From Nostoc desertorum CM1-VF14 (GTDB lineage Bacteria > Cyanobacteriota > Cyanobacteriia > Cyanobacteriales > Nostocaceae): DNA of 44,014 bases. The position numbers and the translations under genes are program-made. The stretch lies in the NCBI GenBank assembly GCA_019359245.1, contig JAHHHR010000062.1, positions 1-44,014 of the forward strand. Reading direction: 5' to 3'. This document shows positions 7,959-16,404 of this stretch, one piece after another (the stretch's first letter is position 1; the number at the start of each line of letters is the position of its first letter). Under the pieces are notes generated by a model. The model saw nothing but the letters and a program-made list of their open reading frames with translations. It did not search any database and was not told where the DNA came from.

Positions 7959-10061
7959 TCAGGTAACACCAAAAACAATCACTAAGCCCAAAACCGCCCC
8001 AAACACAATCAAGGCATAGAATTGAGCGCGACCGTTTTCTAGGTACTTCAGACCTTCACCACTGACAAGGGTGAAAAAGCCTGTGAGGTTAACAGCACCA
8101 TCGACAACGCGGAAGTCAACTTCCATGACTTGTCTAGCTACGCGACGCAAGCCGAGGACAAAAACCCGATGGTAAATGTCATCAAAGTACCACTTGTTGA
8201 GGGATAACTCGTAAAGTGGTTGGATTTTAGCAGCGATCGCAGCCGGGTCAATTTTACGGCGCAAATACATCAGCGAAGCCAGGGTAATCGCAATCAAAGA
8301 AATTCCGACTGAGGCACCCGCCATGATATAGAATTCCGTCGGATTGAACTCGGAAGCCTTTTCTATAACTTCGGAGAGAGTTTCGCTAGGAGGAAAGATA
8401 AACTCTTCAAAATAATTGGCGTAGGGAGTTCCCACCAAACCAATCAAAATCGAAGGCACAGCCAACAGTGCCAACGGCAGCGTCATTGTCCACGGCGATT
8501 CGTGGGGGGAGTCGCTGTGATGACCGTGGGAGTCATGGGATTCATGCTGCTGACTAGTTGCCGCCAATTCTCCTTTCTTCATCGCCCCAGGCCCAAAATT
8601 CGGGACTGGTTCTTCTGACTCTAATTCCAGGACAATTGTGGCCGCAGCTTTTTTAAGTTTTTCCTTGATTTTCTCGTCAGTACCCCGGAATTTGCCTTCA
8701 AATGTCATGAAATACATTCTGAACATATAGAAAGCTGTAATCCCGGCAGTTAGCCAGCCCACAAACCAGAGAAGTGGGTTAGCCTCAAAAGCCTTCCCTA
8801 AAATTTCATCTTTTGACCAGAAACCAGCAAAGGGTGGAATACCAGAAATTGCCAAGCAACCAATCAAAAAGGTAATTGAGGTGACGGGCATATATTTCCG
8901 CAGTCCGCCCATCAGCCGCATATCTTGCGCTAAGGCGGGGTCGTGTCCAACGACACCTTCCATACCGTGAATTACAGAACCTGAACCCAAGAACAGCATC
9001 GCCTTGAAATAGGCGTGGGTCATCAGGTGGAATAGTCCAGCACTGTAGGAACCTATTCCCATTGCCATCACCATGTAACCAAGTTGGGAAATGGTGGAGT
9101 AAGCCAAGCCCTTTTTGATATCGTTTTGGGTAATGGCAATGCTAGCCCCCAAAAACGCCGTAAACGCTCCAGTAAAGGCAATGACATTCATTGCAACTGG
9201 AACGCCTTCAAATACTGGGTACATCCGGGCAATAAGGAAAACACCAGCCGCCACCATTGTTGCCGCGTGAATCAAGGCAGAAATGGGGGTGGGGCCTTCC
9301 ATCGCATCTGGTAGCCAGACATGGAGGGGGAATTGGGCTGATTTCGCCACTGGGCCTAAGAAAACTAAAATCGCAAACAGGACAGCGAGAAAATTGCTGA
9401 TAGAACCTGATTCGACAAGTTGGGCGAGGCGATCGCCCATGATATTAAAATCAAAGCTTCCTGTTGCCCAGAACAGCCCCAAAATGCCGAGTAATAGACC
9501 AAAGTCGCCCACGCGGTTGGTTACAAACGCTTTTTGAGCGGCATCTGCTGCTGACTTGCGATCGTACCAAAAACCGACCAGCAAGTAGGAACACATCCCG
9601 ACCAGTTCCCAGAATATATAAATCTGTACTAGGTTGGGGCTGACCACCAGACCTAACATTGAAGAGCCAAACAAACTGAGATAGGCGTAAAACCTCACGT
9701 AACCGGGATCGTGAGCCATGTAGCCATCGGTGTAAACCATGACCAAGCAGGCTACCGTTGTGACAATCACCAGCATTAGGGCTGTTAGGTGGTCAATAGT
9801 GTAGCCCATGCTCAGGTGGAAATTACCTGCTGCCGCCCACTCAAAGGTGCGAATATAAGACGCATGTCCTTGAATTTGACTCCATAGCAAGGCAAACGAC
9901 ATCCCCATAGCTGCTGCCATCATGGAGATAATCACCACAGCATTAAGCTGGCGGAGGCGGTTTGTCACCTGATTCAACGAGATTAACCCTAGACCGACCA
10001 GCATTGCCCCAAGAAGAGGGAACACCGGAATCAGCCAGGCATACTGATAGATTACTTCCAT
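7959..10061 (-). CDS. ndhF: NAD(P)H-quinone oxidoreductase subunit 5 (NdhF1-like)
   Basis: This is the largest antiporter-like membrane subunit of NDH-1 and carries the long lateral helix. The 700-residue product has the N-terminal transmembrane part, then LTALMLVIVTTVACLVMVYT, WELVGMCSYLLVGFWYDR, FPLHVWLPDAMEGPTPISAL, DIKKGLAYSTISQLGYMVMA and PFAGFWSKDEIL. It is a little longer than many homologues because of a His/Ser-rich hydrophilic insert at about residues 500-525. The paralogue type (NdhF1, not the CO2-uptake NdhF3/F4) is inferred from overall similarity and from ndhD nearby. The start is ATG at 10061; a GTG precedes it by one codon. Confidence 0.95.
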   Translation of the reverse strand: MEVIYQYAWLIPVFPLLGAMLVGLGLISLNQVTNRLRQLNAVVIISMMAAAMGMSFALLWSQIQGHASYIRTFEWAAAGNFHLSMGYTIDHLTALMLVIVTTVACLVMVYTDGYMAHDPGYVRFYAYLSLFGSSMLGLVVSPNLVQIYIFWELVGMCSYLLVGFWYDRKSAADAAQKAFVTNRVGDFGLLLGILGLFWATGSFDFNIMGDRLAQLVESGSISNFLAVLFAILVFLGPVAKSAQFPLHVWLPDAMEGPTPISALIHAATMVAAGVFLIARMYPVFEGVPVAMNVIAFTGAFTAFLGASIAITQNDIKKGLAYSTISQLGYMVMAMGIGSYSAGLFHLMTHAYFKAMLFLGSGSVIHGMEGVVGHDPALAQDMRLMGGLRKYMPVTSITFLIGCLAISGIPPFAGFWSKDEILGKAFEANPLLWFVGWLTAGITAFYMFRMYFMTFEGKFRGTDEKIKEKLKKAAATIVLELESEEPVPNFGPGAMKKGELAATSQQHESHDSHGHHSDSPHESPWTMTLPLALLAVPSILIGLVGTPYANYFEEFIFPPSETLSEVIEKASEFNPTEFYIMAGASVGISLIAITLASLMYLRRKIDPAAIAAKIQPLYELSLNKWYFDDIYHRVFVLGLRRVARQVMEVDFRVVDGAVNLTGFFTLVSGEGLKYLENGRAQFYALIVFGAVLGLVIVFGVT

Positions 10062-10141
10062 CACTGACGCCTACTTTTAGAATTCTTGATTAGCGTGTCG
10101 AAACTGTTAATAATTGTGACACACACCCTTTAGGATAAAAT

Positions 10142-10170
10142 AACCCACCCAAGACTGAGTTGGGTGGGCT
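10142..10170 (-). terminator. Terminator after the thioredoxin-like gene
   Basis: CCCACCCAA (10144-10152), 7-base loop, TTGGGTGGG (10160-10168). Read on the minus strand it is followed by TTATTTTATC. It separates the thioredoxin-like gene from ndhF. Confidence 0.75.
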
Positions 10171-10190
10171 GTTAAGCATGGTTTTAGATT

Positions 10191-10246
10191 TGGTCATTTT
10201 TCATTGGTCATTGGTCATTAGCCCTATGCCCTATGCCCTATGCCCA
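10191..10246. repeat. Tandem heptamer repeats (STRR-like)
   Basis: CATTGGT occurs in tandem from 10202, and CCCTATG occurs three times at 10222-10242. Period-7 repeats of this kind are known as STRR sequences in heterocystous cyanobacteria. They immediately follow the stop of the thioredoxin-like gene. Confidence 0.8.
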
Positions 10247-10253
10247 ATATCCA

Positions 10254-10640
10254 TCAAGCAGATCGATACTCTAAGTCCATTGTTTTTGAACTTTTGTAGA
10301 TTTTCGAGCTACTGGTGTACCTAGCTTTAATGTCTTCTAAAGCTAGACGTAAATCTTCTCTACCGCGAAAGCATTCCAAGCGATGGCGAATAGTGCCATT
10401 TTCAATCAATAGTAAAGTGGGTAGTGATTTGAGCCTATAAGTAGTTGACAATTTAAAATTTTGATCGGCGTTAACCCCAACTAATTTAATTTCTTCCCCG
10501 CATTGGGCTTGAAATTGCAATAAAAGTGGGTGGATAATCCGACACAAGCCACACCAAGGTGCTTCAAAATTAACTAATACAGGAATAGGAGATTCTAAAA
10601 CTTCTTGAGTAAATGTCTGCTCACTAACCGACAACACCAT
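10254..10640 (-). CDS. Thioredoxin-like protein with CGLC active site
   Basis: The 128-residue product has a thioredoxin fold: VLVNFEAPWCGLCRIIHPLL (residues 21-40), VGVNADQNFKLSTTYRLKSL, and a cis-Pro turn SLPTLLL. The redox motif is W-C30-G-L-C33, not the usual CGPC. The Pro-to-Leu change should alter redox potential or partner choice. About 20 extra residues follow the fold, ending DLEYRSA. A GAGG lies 5-8 bases before the ATG. It is probably a cytoplasmic disulfide reductase or regulator in light-dependent redox control, but the target is unknown. Confidence 0.85.
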   Translation of the reverse strand: MVLSVSEQTFTQEVLESPIPVLVNFEAPWCGLCRIIHPLLLQFQAQCGEEIKLVGVNADQNFKLSTTYRLKSLPTLLLIENGTIRHRLECFRGREDLRLALEDIKARYTSSSKIYKSSKTMDLEYRSA

Positions 10641-11054
10641 GACGCCTCTTGGATTATAAGGTTTTTATATCAAACTACCTATCAGCATTGAAGTGAAGGA
10701 TTGGCAAGTCAGTAGCTGCCGATAGATGCTTTCAGGAACCAGATCCCAGAACACAAAATAATTAAGCAAAAATTGAGCGCGTTGATGTATTTCTGACAAA
10801 AAAGCCACCGTGGAATTCGCGCTGGCTTTTTTGGACGTTAGGCTCCTGATTGCCGTGGCCACCTGGGGATCTGACTCAATCTGCCATTTTTTCCTAAGGA
10901 AAAGCAACTGACCAACAACTACCAATTTAAAATCTTAACTCGACTCAGACCACCCCCATCTGTAGATATTTGAACTTATCGTACATTGATTTGCGGCAAT
11001 TGATAAGCTGAAATCCTCATCTATTTTGGATTTTATGCTGACACTGGGGATCGC
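10641..11054. other. Intergenic region with terminator-like hairpin
   Basis: No convincing gene is present. The frame at 10665-10925 needs a TTG start and is crossed by a 10-bp perfect inverted repeat, AAAAAAGCCA (10798-10807) and TGGCTTTTTT (10823-10832), with a 15-base loop. That hairpin has A- and T-tracts on both sides and could terminate transcription in either direction. It is not next to any annotated gene end, so it may close an unannotated transcript. Confidence 0.5.
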
Positions 11055-11777
11055 TTAGATTTCCCATCTTATCTTACTAGTTGCTTCCAGCAACAGAGGG
11101 TGCGATAACCAAAGCAAAGCTATAAAAATGGCAACTCCTAAATAGGAAGGGCGAAGAAATTCCTGCCATTTGATAGATTGACGCCCGTCGATAATTGCTT
11201 TAAAGGGAATAATTGAAGTCCGTTGTTTGGCAATTTCAAAGGCTTCCCCATAGCGATCGCTTAGACGGCGATCGCCATGCCAAACTCCAAACAAGTGATG
11301 CAACACTAATCCAATAGAAGTCACAAGTGTAAAGGTAGTACCCAACCACAGAGTATGGGCAACACACCAAATTATTTGTCCTACCATCTGAGGATGACGG
11401 GTAATCCGAATAATTCCTGTTTCATAGAGATGAACTTGGGGCTTTTGAATGGCAGCAATTTCTAGTAGATTGAAGGTAGCTGGATATAAAAATAAAAACG
11501 AGATAGCTGACAACAGCCAAACAAATTCTCGCACTCCTGGCACTCCTTGTACCTGCCAAAGTTGCAAACCATCATAACGATGCCCAAAAAAGTAAATAAT
11601 TAATATCACAGCCAACGGTAGGCTGACTAATGCAAAGAAAATGCGATAAAGCCTTGGGCCAATATATTTTTCAGCCCAAGGACGCAAAGCAGCGCCTCCA
11701 CTGTGAGCGATCGCAAAAACTATTTGTAACCCCAGTATGACAAAATGACTGGGTGTCAACCAAGAAATCAGCATCAT
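11055..11777 (-). CDS. 15-cis-zeta-carotene isomerase (Z-ISO, NnrU family)
   Basis: Z-ISO is a heme-b membrane protein that isomerises the 15-cis bond of zeta-carotene, between phytoene desaturation and the ZDS step. The 240-residue product has about six hydrophobic helices. It carries the NnrU-family hallmarks AHSGGAALRPW, HRYDGLQLWQVQG, LYETGIIRITRHPQMVGQII, HHLFGVWHGDRRLSDRYGEA and IIDGRQ. These match the plant enzyme closely from memory. The His residues in AHSGG and HHLFG are candidate heme ligands. The start is the ATG at 11777, since the longer frame uses GTG. Dxs in the same window feeds the same pathway, but the genes are not linked in an operon. Confidence 0.85.
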   Translation of the reverse strand: MMLISWLTPSHFVILGLQIVFAIAHSGGAALRPWAEKYIGPRLYRIFFALVSLPLAVILIIYFFGHRYDGLQLWQVQGVPGVREFVWLLSAISFLFLYPATFNLLEIAAIQKPQVHLYETGIIRITRHPQMVGQIIWCVAHTLWLGTTFTLVTSIGLVLHHLFGVWHGDRRLSDRYGEAFEIAKQRTSIIPFKAIIDGRQSIKWQEFLRPSYLGVAIFIALLWLSHPLLLEATSKIRWEI

Positions 11778-11995
11778 ATACACATACACAGGTGAAGTAA
11801 TTTAAAGAAAATTGAATTCAGTACAACCAATACCACAAAGTATTCAAAAGGGGACTTTAGTCAAGATGTTGTGCTACTGTCTTTTTCAAGTCAAGCCTTC
11901 AAGTTTAATATGCAACAAATCACGCCCAGCTGATTGCTGCCAAACCTGATTTTTTGTGTGCATCCGCTCCTTTTAAAGTTTGTGGATTGAGCCTT

Positions 11996-13009
11996 ATGTC
12001 TGACCTTCCTTTCACTTTAGATCAGTTACGTATTTTAAAAGCAATCGCGCAAGAAGGAAGCTTCAAGCGTGCCGCTGATAGTCTTTACGTCTCCCAACCT
12101 GCCGTCAGCTTGCAAGTGCAAAATCTCGAACGGCAGCTAGATGTCCCCCTATTCGATCGTGGAGGACGACGCGCCCAATTAACCGAAGCAGGGCATCTAT
12201 TATTAAGTTACGGTGAAAAAATCCTCAGTCTGTGTCAGGAAACCTGCCGCGCGATCGAGGATTTACAAAATCTCCAAGGCGGTACTTTAATTGTCGGTGC
12301 TTCTCAAACCACCGGCACTTATCTTTTACCCAAAATGATCGGGATGTTCCGACAAAAATATCCAGATGTGGCAGTGCAATTACACGTGCACTCTACCCGA
12401 CGGACTGCTTGGAGCGTCGCTAACGGACAAGTTGATCTGGCAATTATCGGCGGTGAAATTCCCGGTGAACTATCAGAATCCTTGGAAGTTGTTTCTTACG
12501 CTGAAGACGAACTAGCGCTAATTTTACCTATCTTTCATCCCTTTACCAAACTTGAAAAAATCCAAAAAGAAGACCTATACAAATTACAATTCATTGCCCT
12601 AGATTCCCAATCGACTATCCGCAAAGTAATTGACCAAGTGCTAGCACGCTGTGAAATTGATACCAGACGTTTTAAGGTTGAAATGGAATTAAACTCTATT
12701 GAAGCAATTAAAAATGCTGTGCAATCTGGTTTGGGGGCTGCCTTTGTTTCAACTAGTGCGATCGCTAAAGAGTTACAAATGGGGGTTCTACACCGTACCC
12801 CCATTGAAGGCGTCGTTGTTAAACGGACACTATGGCTGATTTTTAATCCTAATCGCTATAGATCCAAGGCGGCAGAGGCTTTTAGTAGGGAAATTTTGCC
12901 CCAGTTTGCTAATCCTGGATGGAGTCAAGATGTGTTAACATTGGCACAAAAAAACATGGTGTTAGCTACATTGGATGGAGCAATGCCCAACTCCTCTGGC
13001 GAAGACTAA
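11996..13009 (+). CDS. rbcR: LysR-type regulator, RbcR-like
   Basis: The N-terminal winged helix-turn-helix spans about residues 8-67 (FTLDQLRILKAIAQEGSFKR, then AADSLYVSQPAVSLQVQNLE). An effector domain follows with GASQTTGTYLLPKMIGMFRQ and a C-terminal subdomain. The sequence fits the RbcR/Ycf30 group, which controls RuBisCO and related CO2-fixation genes in cyanobacteria and red-lineage plastids. NdhR/CmpR paralogues are the main alternative. I chose the ATG at 11996 (MSDLPFTLDQ); the longer frame adds 14 unrelated residues. It is transcribed divergently from the carotene isomerase. No rbc genes are in the window. Confidence 0.85.
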   Translation: MSDLPFTLDQLRILKAIAQEGSFKRAADSLYVSQPAVSLQVQNLERQLDVPLFDRGGRRAQLTEAGHLLLSYGEKILSLCQETCRAIEDLQNLQGGTLIVGASQTTGTYLLPKMIGMFRQKYPDVAVQLHVHSTRRTAWSVANGQVDLAIIGGEIPGELSESLEVVSYAEDELALILPIFHPFTKLEKIQKEDLYKLQFIALDSQSTIRKVIDQVLARCEIDTRRFKVEMELNSIEAIKNAVQSGLGAAFVSTSAIAKELQMGVLHRTPIEGVVVKRTLWLIFNPNRYRSKAAEAFSREILPQFANPGWSQDVLTLAQKNMVLATLDGAMPNSSGED

Positions 13010-13015
13010 CAATCT

Positions 13016-13242
13016 GGTCATTAGTCTTAGCCTTAAGGCGTCTAGGTCATTTCGTAATTCGTAATTCGTAATTCGTAATTATTATCTCATAGCTTTTCGC
13101 GTAACCTGTCGTAGGCAAGCTAAAAATTTGACATCAGTAAAAAGTTTCCTGTTCTTGATAAAGAAATTTAGTTTCTATGTAACCTGAATCAATTACGAAT
13201 TACGCTATATCAATTACGAATTATTTTGACTAATGACTAATC
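13016..13242. repeat. Composite palindromic heptamer element
   Basis: The ends are an exact 10-bp inverted repeat, GTCATTAGTC (13017-13026) and GACTAATGAC (13228-13237). Inside the left arm TTCGTAA is repeated four times (13051-13078). The right arm carries the inverse, AATTACGAATTACG (13191-13204) and AATTACGAATTA (13212-13223). The element fills the whole gap from the rbcR stop to 7 bases before the kinase ATG and could fold into a long hairpin. Confidence 0.75.
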
Positions 13243-13248
13243 ACGAAA

Positions 13249-14646
13249 ATGGAAGTTTACTGTACTCGTCCACGTTGCCCACGCCCACAAAACTATTTTG
13301 CCGATTTAGATGATATTACGACGCTGAAAACAACGCAGCAAAAATACTGTACTACCTGTGGTATGCCATTGCTGCTAGATGGTCGATATGTCTCTATGAA
13401 GCTATTGGGAAGAGGGGGATTTGGAGCAGCCTTTTTGGCACGCGATCGCCGAATACCGGGAATGCGCCAATGCGTAGTTAAGCAGTTTCAACCTGCGGGA
13501 AATTTAACCTTAAATCAACTGCAACAAGCACAGTTGATGTTTGAGAGAGAGGCAGAAGTTTTAGCACAACTTGGTAACGATCACGAGCAAATACCTGACT
13601 TGTTTGCTTTCTTTCCGGTGATAGTTAATGGTTTGCAACCAGGACAGCAAGACCAGTTTTTTTACTTGGTACAAGAATATATTAATGGGCAAAACTTAGA
13701 GGAAGAATTAGTTCAACATGGCAAGTTTTCTGAGCAGCAAGTATTAGAGGTGCTGCAAGAAATCTTGAAAGTGCTAAAGTTTGTACATGATAGAGGCATT
13801 ATCCACAGAGATATTAAACCATCTAATATCATGCGTCGTCGTGATGGTAGACTTTTTCTACTAGATTTTGGCGCAGTTAAGCAAGTAACAAATGCTGCGC
13901 TAGGTGCTGCTTCTTCCACAGGAATTTATTCTATGGGATTTGCGCCGCCTGAGCAGATGGCTGGAGGTCAAGTATTTCCATCTACAGATTTATACGCCTT
14001 AGCTGTAACTCTTATTACTTTGTTGACAAATCAGGAAGCAATTAAACTGTTTGATGCTTATACCAACCAGTGGAAATGGCGAATGCAAGTCACTATTAAC
14101 CCTCGCCTTGCTGATATTTTAGACAAGATGCTGCTACCTGCTGCTAATCAGCGTTTTCAATCGGCACAGGAGGTTTTAGATGCACTTAACTCACAGCCTC
14201 TAGCGCCTACCCAATTTAATTCGCCCTCTGTAACCCTTCCGCCACAACCACCCAAAGCTTCGAATCCCGTCGTTCCTCGCCGTTTACCAACTCAACCAGC
14301 GTTTTCTACAGTGGAATTATTGGGTGGGGCAGCATTTAGTGGATTTGAAGGGGCATTGATAGCGATCGCTCTCTTCAGTCTAGTAAAATCACCAATAGTT
14401 GCTTTAAGTATTGCAACCGTAATTTTGGGGATACTGATATTTGCCCAAACTAGACGGTGGATTGAAAAGTTCGATTTATTAATTATTCCAACAATTAGTT
14501 TTGCGATTCTTTTTTTCCTCCCTTTTTTACAAGGGGGGCTTGACATTAAAGTAGTAGTTTTTTTAGCAGTTGGAGCAGGCTTAGTAGCGATTTCCTTAAC
14601 AGCCGTGTTTCGACTTATTTATAAATTATTATCTCTCTTACTTTAA
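13249..14646 (+). CDS. Serine/threonine kinase with N-terminal zinc ribbon and C-terminal membrane helices
   Basis: The 465-residue protein starts with a four-Cys zinc ribbon (Cys5, Cys10, Cys34, Cys37). The kinase domain follows with glycine loop GRGGFG (54-59), Lys78 in VVKQF, catalytic HRDIKPSN (Asp188) and DFG (Asp206-Gly208), so it should be active. After a Pro-rich linker, residues from about 355 on form four hydrophobic helices. This resembles the cyanobacterial 4-Cys Hanks-type kinases. The ATG has no clear Shine-Dalgarno, because the repeat element reaches to -7. Two orphan solute-binding-fold proteins follow on the same strand, suggesting shared signalling. Substrates are unknown. 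Confidence 0.9.
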   Translation: MEVYCTRPRCPRPQNYFADLDDITTLKTTQQKYCTTCGMPLLLDGRYVSMKLLGRGGFGAAFLARDRRIPGMRQCVVKQFQPAGNLTLNQLQQAQLMFEREAEVLAQLGNDHEQIPDLFAFFPVIVNGLQPGQQDQFFYLVQEYINGQNLEEELVQHGKFSEQQVLEVLQEILKVLKFVHDRGIIHRDIKPSNIMRRRDGRLFLLDFGAVKQVTNAALGAASSTGIYSMGFAPPEQMAGGQVFPSTDLYALAVTLITLLTNQEAIKLFDAYTNQWKWRMQVTINPRLADILDKMLLPAANQRFQSAQEVLDALNSQPLAPTQFNSPSVTLPPQPPKASNPVVPRRLPTQPAFSTVELLGGAAFSGFEGALIAIALFSLVKSPIVALSIATVILGILIFAQTRRWIEKFDLLIIPTISFAILFFLPFLQGGLDIKVVVFLAVGAGLVAISLTAVFRLIYKLLSLLL

Positions 14647-14709
14647 AAAACTTTTTCCAGAGGTAACTTCTAGAAATAATAAACATTTTTATTTTATTGA
14701 AATTTGTTC

Positions 14710-16107
14710 ATGTCACAAAAGAATGAAACTAAAATTTTAGCTTTGACCCTGCTGTTGACCGTTGGAATAGTTGGCGGTAGTGTTTGGTGGTTTACTAACA
14801 ATGGGGTCAAATTTAGTAATAGTACCACTCAAAATCCAGAAACAGGTAGCAATCTATCCTTACAAGACCGCATTAGTTTTGGGGAAAAATCCTTGACTTT
14901 GGGTGATATTTCTCCAGTTAAAAAAGAAGGAGTACAGGCGATCGCAGCTAAAAGTTATGATAAGGCGATCGCTAATTTCACAGATGCCCTAAAACTCAAC
15001 CGTAACGATCCAGAAACGCTAATTTTTCTGAACAATGCCCGCATTGGTGCTTCCAAGAGCTACACCATTATGGCTTCTGTACCGTTCGGCACTGACCCCA
15101 ATGCTACTTTAGAAATTTTGCGTGGCATCGCCCAAGCCCAAAATGAAATTAATACCTCTGGAGGAGTCAAGGGAGTACCGTTAAGGGTAGGGATAGCTAA
15201 CGACAATGACAATCCAGAAATAGCTAAGCAAATCGCTTCTAACCTAGTCAGCAATTCAGAAGTATTAGGTGTAGTTGGGCCTAATACTAGTGATTCCACC
15301 TTAGCCGCTGGTACTATTTATACTTCAGGAGAACTTGTAGCAATTTCCCCTACCAGTACATCTGTAAAAATTTCTAACTTTAGCCGCTACGTTTTTCGCA
15401 CGGTTCCGAGTGATTTTATGGCTGCTAGAAGTTTAGCCAACTATATGGTGAAAACTTTACAGAAAAAAAATGCAGTGGTTTTCTTTAATTCTCAGAGTAA
15501 CTATAGCCAGTCTTTAAAGTCGGAGTTTGTCTCATCTGTTTCCCTAGAGGGTGGACAAGTATCCAGCGAATTTGATTTGTCTCAGGTGGGTTTTAGTGCG
15601 GCTAAAAGTGTAGAACAAGCAACTAAACAAGGTGCAGAAGTGTTGATGTTAGCTGCTAACACTGAAACTCTGGATAAAGCGCTGCAAGTAATTCAGATTA
15701 ACCAGAAAAAGTTAACTCTGCTGGCAGGAGATGATGTTTACACCGCTAAAACTTTAGAAATTGGCAGAGAACAAGCTGTGGGGATGGTATTGGCAGTTCC
15801 CTGGCATATTGATGGCGCTCCCAAGTCAGATTTTCCTCAGAAATCCCGGCAGTTATGGGGTGGTGATGTGAGTTGGCGAAGCGCCCTTAGCTATGATGCG
15901 ACTGTAGTTCTGATTGAGGCATTAAAACGCAATCCTACACGTTCTGGAGTTCAACAAGCACTAACCTCTTCTGACTTTTCTACCACCGGTGCTTCTGGTA
16001 CAATTCGGTTTTTAGCATCAGGTGATCGCAATGCGCCAGTCCAACTTGTAAAAATTGTTCCTGGTTCCCGTTCTCGCACGGGTTATGACTTTGAACCAGT
16101 GCGTTAA
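14710..16107 (+). CDS. Membrane-anchored type 1 periplasmic binding protein (Leu/Ile/Val-type) with TPR-like segment
   Basis: Residues 1-30 (MSQKNETKILALTLLLTVGI and on to WWF) form an uncleaved signal anchor. A TPR-like helix pair follows (AIAAKSYDKAIANFTDALKL, then NPETL-type spacing). From about residue 120 a type 1 binding fold begins: SVPFGTDPNATLEILRGIAQ, GVKGVPLRVGIANDNDNPEI, LGVVGPNTSDSTLAAGTIYT. This is the branched-chain-amino-acid/amide receptor family. No permease or ATPase gene is nearby, so a sensor role is as likely as transport. The start is ATG at 14710; the longer frame begins with TTG. It follows the kinase by 63 bases and shares its anchor sequence with the next gene. Confidence 0.85.
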   Translation: MSQKNETKILALTLLLTVGIVGGSVWWFTNNGVKFSNSTTQNPETGSNLSLQDRISFGEKSLTLGDISPVKKEGVQAIAAKSYDKAIANFTDALKLNRNDPETLIFLNNARIGASKSYTIMASVPFGTDPNATLEILRGIAQAQNEINTSGGVKGVPLRVGIANDNDNPEIAKQIASNLVSNSEVLGVVGPNTSDSTLAAGTIYTSGELVAISPTSTSVKISNFSRYVFRTVPSDFMAARSLANYMVKTLQKKNAVVFFNSQSNYSQSLKSEFVSSVSLEGGQVSSEFDLSQVGFSAAKSVEQATKQGAEVLMLAANTETLDKALQVIQINQKKLTLLAGDDVYTAKTLEIGREQAVGMVLAVPWHIDGAPKSDFPQKSRQLWGGDVSWRSALSYDATVVLIEALKRNPTRSGVQQALTSSDFSTTGASGTIRFLASGDRNAPVQLVKIVPGSRSRTGYDFEPVR

Positions 16108-16404
16108 TCAGTAATAAAAAATTAAAAATTAACCAATACTTAACCTGGGAAAACCCTCAAGATGAGAAATTGAGCTTTATGGGAAAAATTTTACTGTCAA
16201 TTTATTCTCATTAGCACTCAAAACTTGAAATAGGAAATCAGATAATCCAGGGGAAATTTATTATACTTTTGCTTTTAAAGTAGTCAGAAACTAGGATTTG
16301 TCATAATTCGCTAACAAAACACCCGTCCTCCCAATACAATCTCAAGTAGCAAGCACTTATCAAGTCAAGCACTTATATTGAATGGACGCACGGTTAATTT
16401 TACT

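Noticed and set aside
10665..10925. 86-codon frame on the minus strand
   Set aside because: It requires a TTG start, has no ribosome-binding site and is crossed by a perfect terminator-like hairpin with A6/T6 tracts. I treat the region as non-coding.
13016..13242. CRISPR-like array because of regular short repeats
   Set aside because: Units are 7 bases in direct tandem with no spacers, and the arms are inverted. No cas genes are present.
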